A stretch of 64,000 nucleotides of DNA from Methanomicrobiaceae archaeon. GTDB lineage: Archaea > Halobacteriota > Methanomicrobia > Methanomicrobiales > Methanomicrobiaceae. The stretch lies in NCBI GenBank assembly GCA_029762625.1, contig JARVGI010000009.1, forward strand, positions 24,288 to 88,287, given 5' to 3'. The notes under the pieces are model-generated. The model did no database searches. It had not been told where the DNA came from and saw nothing but the letters and a program-made list of their open reading frames with translations. Below are positions 60,573 through 64,000 of the stretch, in pieces (position 1 is the stretch's first letter; every line of letters starts with the position of its first letter). The position numbers and the translations under genes are program-made.

Positions 60573-61436
60573 TTACCCTTTTTCGTAGGGAACTTTCTGG
60601 CGCTCGTCCATTTTAAGCGGTTCGGGAAACCAGACCGTGCGCTGTGGGAACGGAATCTCGATGCCTTCCGCTTCGAGCGCCACCTTGATCTTCCAGAGGA
60701 GCTCGATTTTTACGTCCCACCAGACCCTGGCAGGCGACCAAATTTTCACAGTGATATTAACGCCGTTATCTCCAAGCTCTTCGACAAAAACCGTTGGAGA
60801 GGGCTTTTGCAGGACAAACGGATGATCCTTGAGGACATTTTTGATGATGCCGATGGCCTTCCCGGCATCATCCTGGTATCGGATCCCCACCATATAATCA
60901 AAGCGCCGCGCTACATTTGCCCAGTAATTTGTTATTTCCGAGTTGAACACCTTTTCATTAGGTATCCGCACAAAAACGCCGTCGTAGGTCCTCACCGTGG
61001 TGGAGAGAATGCAAATATCCTCCACGTTTCCTGAAATTGATCCGACATTCACGTTATCACCGATCTTTACCGGTTGCTCCGCCATCAGGAAGAGGCCGGA
61101 GACAAAATTTGATACCACGCTCTGGCTCGCAAAACCGATGATGATACCCAGAATTCCGCCCGCCACGAGAAGACCGGAGAGATCGGCGATAATGTTCGGC
61201 AGTGCAATGACAACCCCAAGGATGACGATGGTGAAGTATATGAGTTTGAGGAGAATTTCCAGTTCGTTTTTCGATATCTTATTCTCAAGCGCGCGCCGAA
61301 GATTGGTCACGGTGAGACGGGCGAGGATCACGGAGAGGGCGAGAATCACCACCAGCCACAACAGATTGCCAACGCTCAGGGACGTCCCGAACAGGGGCGT
61401 CTGGAGCAGTTCATGCAGTCGTTCCAGGATGACCAT
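60573..61436 (-). CDS. Small-conductance mechanosensitive channel MscS family
   Basis: A 287-residue MscS-type channel. Three N-terminal hydrophobic segments lead to the pore helix VVIALPNIIADLSGLLVAGGILGIIIGFASQSVVSNFVSG, then the beta domain GDNVNVGSISGNVEDICILSTTVRTYDGVFVRIPNEKVF and the C-terminal mixed domain. The stop of DUF432 and the ATG share bases (TGATG at 61434-61438), so the two are translationally coupled. An A-run after the stop (60559-60565 on the plus strand) is the oligo-T terminator. Protects against osmotic downshock. Confidence 0.93.
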   Translation of the reverse strand: MVILERLHELLQTPLFGTSLSVGNLLWLVVILALSVILARLTVTNLRRALENKISKNELEILLKLIYFTIVILGVVIALPNIIADLSGLLVAGGILGIIIGFASQSVVSNFVSGLFLMAEQPVKIGDNVNVGSISGNVEDICILSTTVRTYDGVFVRIPNEKVFNSEITNYWANVARRFDYMVGIRYQDDAGKAIGIIKNVLKDHPFVLQKPSPTVFVEELGDNGVNITVKIWSPARVWWDVKIELLWKIKVALEAEGIEIPFPQRTVWFPEPLKMDERQKVPYEKG

Positions 61437-62146
61437 CACACAAGCCCCCATTCCATCATGCCGTTGTGCTTTACCACAGGGATATCACGGCCAAGGTAGA
61501 ACTCAATGGCTTTTTTCATCCCCTCGGCCAGCGGTTCCTTGAAAAATTCGGTTTCCGCCGTCTTCGAAGAGAGTATTCGCATACCTGCCGACATCGAAAC
61601 CAGTTCGTCGGAGTAATAGATCTTCATGCTGTAGGCTTCAAAGAGCGCACGGGCAACTTCGACCCATTCTCGGGTGGTGTTGTGCAGGGTGAGTTGCATT
61701 ACCCCGTACTCGAGTGGATTGACCTCAGGTATCGCCGCATATACGGTACTGTATACCCATCGAGAAATCACCCCGCCATTTGAAGGACCGTACAGGGAGT
61801 ACTTTTGTGGAATAAATGAAAAAACATCCAGAGGTTTGATATCCTTTTTTGCCACAACAAATACGCCGATTTCAATTGGAAACGTAAGATATAGTGTTGT
61901 CTTACTGAAGGGTTCCAGAAAAAGGGGATCGAAGTCGATCTCCATGTAGGTGGCGACATTTTGCGGTAGATTGACGGGTTCGATGGGGCAGACAACAAGT
62001 TTCCCGCGCTGAGAGACGACGCTTTTTTCTACCTTCTCTCCTCCCTCGATTTCGCGGAAATATCGATAAATATCTCCGTCAGGCTCAATTCCGAAGGAAA
62101 TACTATCGCTGGAATACTGAAATGAATAGTCATGTCTCCCGAACAT
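61436..62146 (-). CDS. DUF432 protein
   Basis: A 236-residue archaeal DUF432 protein, often encoded next to MscS channels. It is mostly beta (FSYQYSSDSISFGIEPDGDIYRYF-like N-terminus, CPIEPVNLPQNVATYMEIDFDP, LYLTFPIEIGVFVVA) with VNPLEYGVMQLTLHNTTREWVEVARALFEAYSMKIYYSDELVSM as the most conserved C-terminal block. No membrane segments. The close coupling with MscS suggests a cytoplasmic partner or regulator of the channel; not demonstrated. Confidence 0.85.
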   Translation of the reverse strand: MFGRHDYSFQYSSDSISFGIEPDGDIYRYFREIEGGEKVEKSVVSQRGKLVVCPIEPVNLPQNVATYMEIDFDPLFLEPFSKTTLYLTFPIEIGVFVVAKKDIKPLDVFSFIPQKYSLYGPSNGGVISRWVYSTVYAAIPEVNPLEYGVMQLTLHNTTREWVEVARALFEAYSMKIYYSDELVSMSAGMRILSSKTAETEFFKEPLAEGMKKAIEFYLGRDIPVVKHNGMMEWGLV

Positions 62147-62391
62147 TGGTTATCATCGTACTATCGGTAAGGGCAAAATTAATAATTTCGCCGTCATTAT
62201 ATTCTAATTGAGAAATATTATTCCCTATTTTTGAAAGAATTGGTCATGTGGCAATGTTTTCATGAAAGATACCCCACCCCGCGCACACGGGAACGTTCCG
62301 GGTGTAGACATCACGTGCAGTGCATCACGCTACAACCGTGGAAAATCCCAAACAACCCATAGCTTTAATGGAAGATCGAATCTAACCACTT

Positions 62392-62877
62392 ATGAATTTG
62401 ACGATGCATCGCACACTGGGGTTTAAAGAACGGAGATATATTGAGGAATTACGTATTCTCACCAAATCAACAGCAATAGACTGCATCATCGACGACCAGT
62501 TTGACCGGGTGATATACGTGATAAAAAAAGGCGACATGGGCATGGCTATCGGAAAACACGGCGACAATATTAGAAAAATGCAAAGAGTTCTCGGCAAGCG
62601 CATCGAGATGGTCGAGGAGGCGTCCGAACCAGAATCCTTCATCGCCAACATCTTCAAACCGGTTGAGGTGGGGGGGCTCAAGAAAGATGAAACAACAGGG
62701 AAACGTGACGTTATCATCCGAAAAAAAGCCGATCTCGGCATTGCGATAGGGAAAGGAGGGGCAAATATTGAAAAGGCGCGAATATTAAGCAGGCGATGTT
62801 TCGGAATCGACATTGGAGAGATTGTGGTCGAAAAGGAACCCGAGAGAGATGAGCATGAGCGGATGCAGCGCACTTGA
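62392..62877 (+). CDS. nusA: NusA-like KH-domain transcription factor
   Basis: A 161-residue archaeal NusA homologue made of two KH domains: the first with DRVIYVIKKGDMGMAIGKHGDNIRKM (GKHG as the GxxG loop), the second with RDVIIRKKADLGIAIGKGGANIEKARIL (GKGG). It lacks the S1 and N-terminal domains of bacterial NusA. In many archaea nusA lies between rpl30e and rps12; here it is apart from those genes and 28 bases overlap with hisE. The polar, acidic tail includes EIVVEKEPERDEHERMQ. Confidence 0.93.
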   Translation: MNLTMHRTLGFKERRYIEELRILTKSTAIDCIIDDQFDRVIYVIKKGDMGMAIGKHGDNIRKMQRVLGKRIEMVEEASEPESFIANIFKPVEVGGLKKDETTGKRDVIIRKKADLGIAIGKGGANIEKARILSRRCFGIDIGEIVVEKEPERDEHERMQRT

Positions 62878-63148
62878 AGAACTCTGGGAAGTCATCGGCG
62901 ACCGTGCAAGACATCCTTCAGAAGAATCATATGTCAGCGGGATCCTCACCCACCGGAAAGGTGTCGACAAGGCACTTGAGAAGGTAGGGGAGGAATGCAC
63001 CGAATTTCTCCTCGCCGCGAAAAATACCTCATACGAGAGAAAGGTTTCCGAAACGGCGGATCTCTTCTTCCACATTCTCGTCGCCCTCAAAGCGCTCGAC
63101 ATCGAACTGGATGATATCTTCAAAGAACTTGAATCGAGAAGAAGATAG
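62849..63148 (+). CDS. hisE: Phosphoribosyl-ATP diphosphatase
   Basis: Second enzyme of histidine biosynthesis, hydrolysing phosphoribosyl-ATP, 99 residues. The all-alpha MazG-like fold shows SYVSGILTHRKGVDKALEKVGEECTEFLLAAKN (Glu ligands in EKVGEE-CTE) and ERKVSETADLFFHILVALKALDIELDDIFKEL. ATG codons at 62849 and 62855; a GAGAGATGAG element precedes them. It overlaps the nusA-like gene by 29 bases. No other his genes are adjacent. Confidence 0.92.
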   Translation: MSMSGCSALEELWEVIGDRARHPSEESYVSGILTHRKGVDKALEKVGEECTEFLLAAKNTSYERKVSETADLFFHILVALKALDIELDDIFKELESRRR

Positions 63149-63958
63149 AAGCAATCCGCGTGCAGAACAAACCCGTTCACAGCAGGCAGGAATACATATT
63201 TTCGCACGGCGCACACCCGGCAGGGTATCCGCGCGAGCGCGCACATCAGGGTCAGGACATGCGCGTTATTGGATCCCGCAGAGAACAGGGGAGGCCTTTC
63301 GTCACGAATGCGTGTGCCGCTCACGACGCTGCGGGCGCCATCGTGCGACGGGCAGACCATGAAACAACACACTGCGGCAGGTGTTTTCGCGCTCTGTCGA
63401 GGGTCGCCGCGCAGAGCGCTGAAGGAGGGTCATCACACTCGCGGTACTGCCACCACAGTCTCCGGCGACCAGCGGAGAAGATGGGTACCAGGATGAGATG
63501 CCACGCATACAACACGCTACAATGCCGCCTTAGAATGCGCCGGAGAGCCAGAATGACTTCTGGCATCAATTATGCACCGGGAACAATATTACAACGCCAG
63601 ATATCAGCCATTTTCCGGAAGCTGGGCAAGGTTTAATATCGATCGTCACCTACATTGTTCCCCTGTGAGGGCACAGGAGCTGCGGGGTGCTGCGCAAGCG
63701 GCCACCTGCGTGTTCCGGCTTCCGGGAGGGGAGGGAGGCCCGGATTTCAGCGCAAATCCGGAACGTTTCGGCAAGGTTTAAATGGCCTTGCGCACAACGT
63801 TATTCCTCTGATCTGTGGTGGAGAACCAAGGGACGCTTCCCGCAAGGGGGGCATTGGTTCTGACGTTGGTACTGGCAATGCGGAAATCTGTTGTATGACC
63901 GCCATATTCCTTGTAACAAGTAATGTGTGCCAAAGTGAAAGTACTTCACCGAATAGCA
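63149..63958 (+). promoter_or_regulatory. rRNA operon leader with duplicated promoter elements
   Basis: No protein gene is supported in these 810 bases. Two copies of a TCCGGAA-N4/6-GGCAAGGTTTAA element occur at 63614-63636 and 63757-63781. The TTTAATA and TTTAAAT parts act as TATA boxes and the CCGGAA/GGCAAG part may be the BRE. They are about 145 bases apart and lie about 320 and 178 bases before 16S, consistent with tandem promoters. A GTGAA-AGTAC-TTCAC hairpin at 63935-63949 sits directly ahead of the rRNA and may belong to the processing stem. Confidence 0.55.
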
Positions 63959-64000
63959 ATTCTGGTTGATCCTGCCAGAGGTCACTGCTATCGGGGTTCG
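63959..64000 (+). rRNA. 16S ribosomal RNA (5' end only)
   Basis: The last 42 bases start ATTCTGGTTGATCCTGCCAG and continue into the AGGTCACTGCTATCGGGGTT block, the classical archaeal 16S 5' end. The gene runs off the right edge of the window. The upstream leader holds two promoter-like elements. Confidence 0.97.

Noticed and set aside
63160..63636. A 158-codon open frame in the rRNA leader
   Set aside because: No family match, biased composition, and it overlaps the first promoter element.
1..64000. CRISPR arrays, insertion sequences or prophage
   Set aside because: I saw no regularly spaced repeats, transposase or phage genes in the window.

Overview
The window looks like the chromosome of a methanogenic euryarchaeon of the order Methanomicrobiales (Methanoculleus/Methanofollis-like, inferred from gene content only). 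The evidence is methyl-coenzyme M reductase alpha, an F420-type formate dehydrogenase pair, archaeal ether-lipid, RNase P, prefoldin and proteasome genes, an archaeal intron-bearing tRNA-Tyr, and the first 42 bases of an archaeal 16S rRNA at the right edge.

Layout. 1-3.2 kb: a secreted protein, two tandem paralogous 134-residue proteins, tRNA-Asp and tRNA-Tyr. 3.3-4.9 kb: an isopropylmalate/citramalate-type synthase whose start codon cannot be found in frame. 4.9-9.6 kb (minus strand): an information-processing superoperon, rpl15e-rnp3-rnp2-psmA-sbds-rpl37ae-rpoP-brix-pcc1-pfdB, lacking the exosome genes that often lie inside it. 9.7-20.4 kb: moaC, nnrDE, a RecJ-like nuclease, PUA, NAC, a tRNA methyltransferase, pyrBI, coaD, gamma-carbonic anhydrase, a short HdrA-like protein, mtnA, DUF116, bactofilin. 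20.5-28 kb: UbiA-type lipid prenyltransferase, CARDB-type secreted protein, tRNA-Arg, trm1, DRG GTPase, tRNA-Glu, and a decayed NAD synthetase.

28.3-36.9 kb is a formate/molybdenum block: fdhD, fdhAB, FmdE, a TrmO-FmdE fusion, MoeA-PBP and a ferritin-like protein. It is followed by a heavily decayed radical-SAM gene, then CDF, MntP and GNAT. 40.7-45.1 kb holds a single-frame fusion of a molybdopterin oxidoreductase with a cysteine desulfurase, followed by an EgtD-type histidine methyltransferase. This is a strong candidate for anaerobic metallopterin-dependent ergothioneine biosynthesis in a methanogen and is the most notable system in the window. 45.2-49 kb: DNA polymerase IV, then mcrA preceded by only the C-terminal half of mcrG, with no mcrB, mcrC or mcrD. 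49.4-54.5 kb: a poly-gamma-glutamate-type pgsC-pgsB pair, HNH-like protein, CNNM/CBS membrane protein, universal stress protein, fasciclin. 54.7-62.1 kb: a class III aminotransferase with a P5C-type dehydrogenase, potassium channel, SIMPL protein, metallo-hydrolase, MscS and DUF432. 62.4-64 kb: NusA-like factor, hisE, and an rRNA leader with two near-identical promoter elements.

Several genes carry lesions (leuA start, nadE, radical SAM, mcrG). They should be checked against raw reads to separate true decay from sequencing error.
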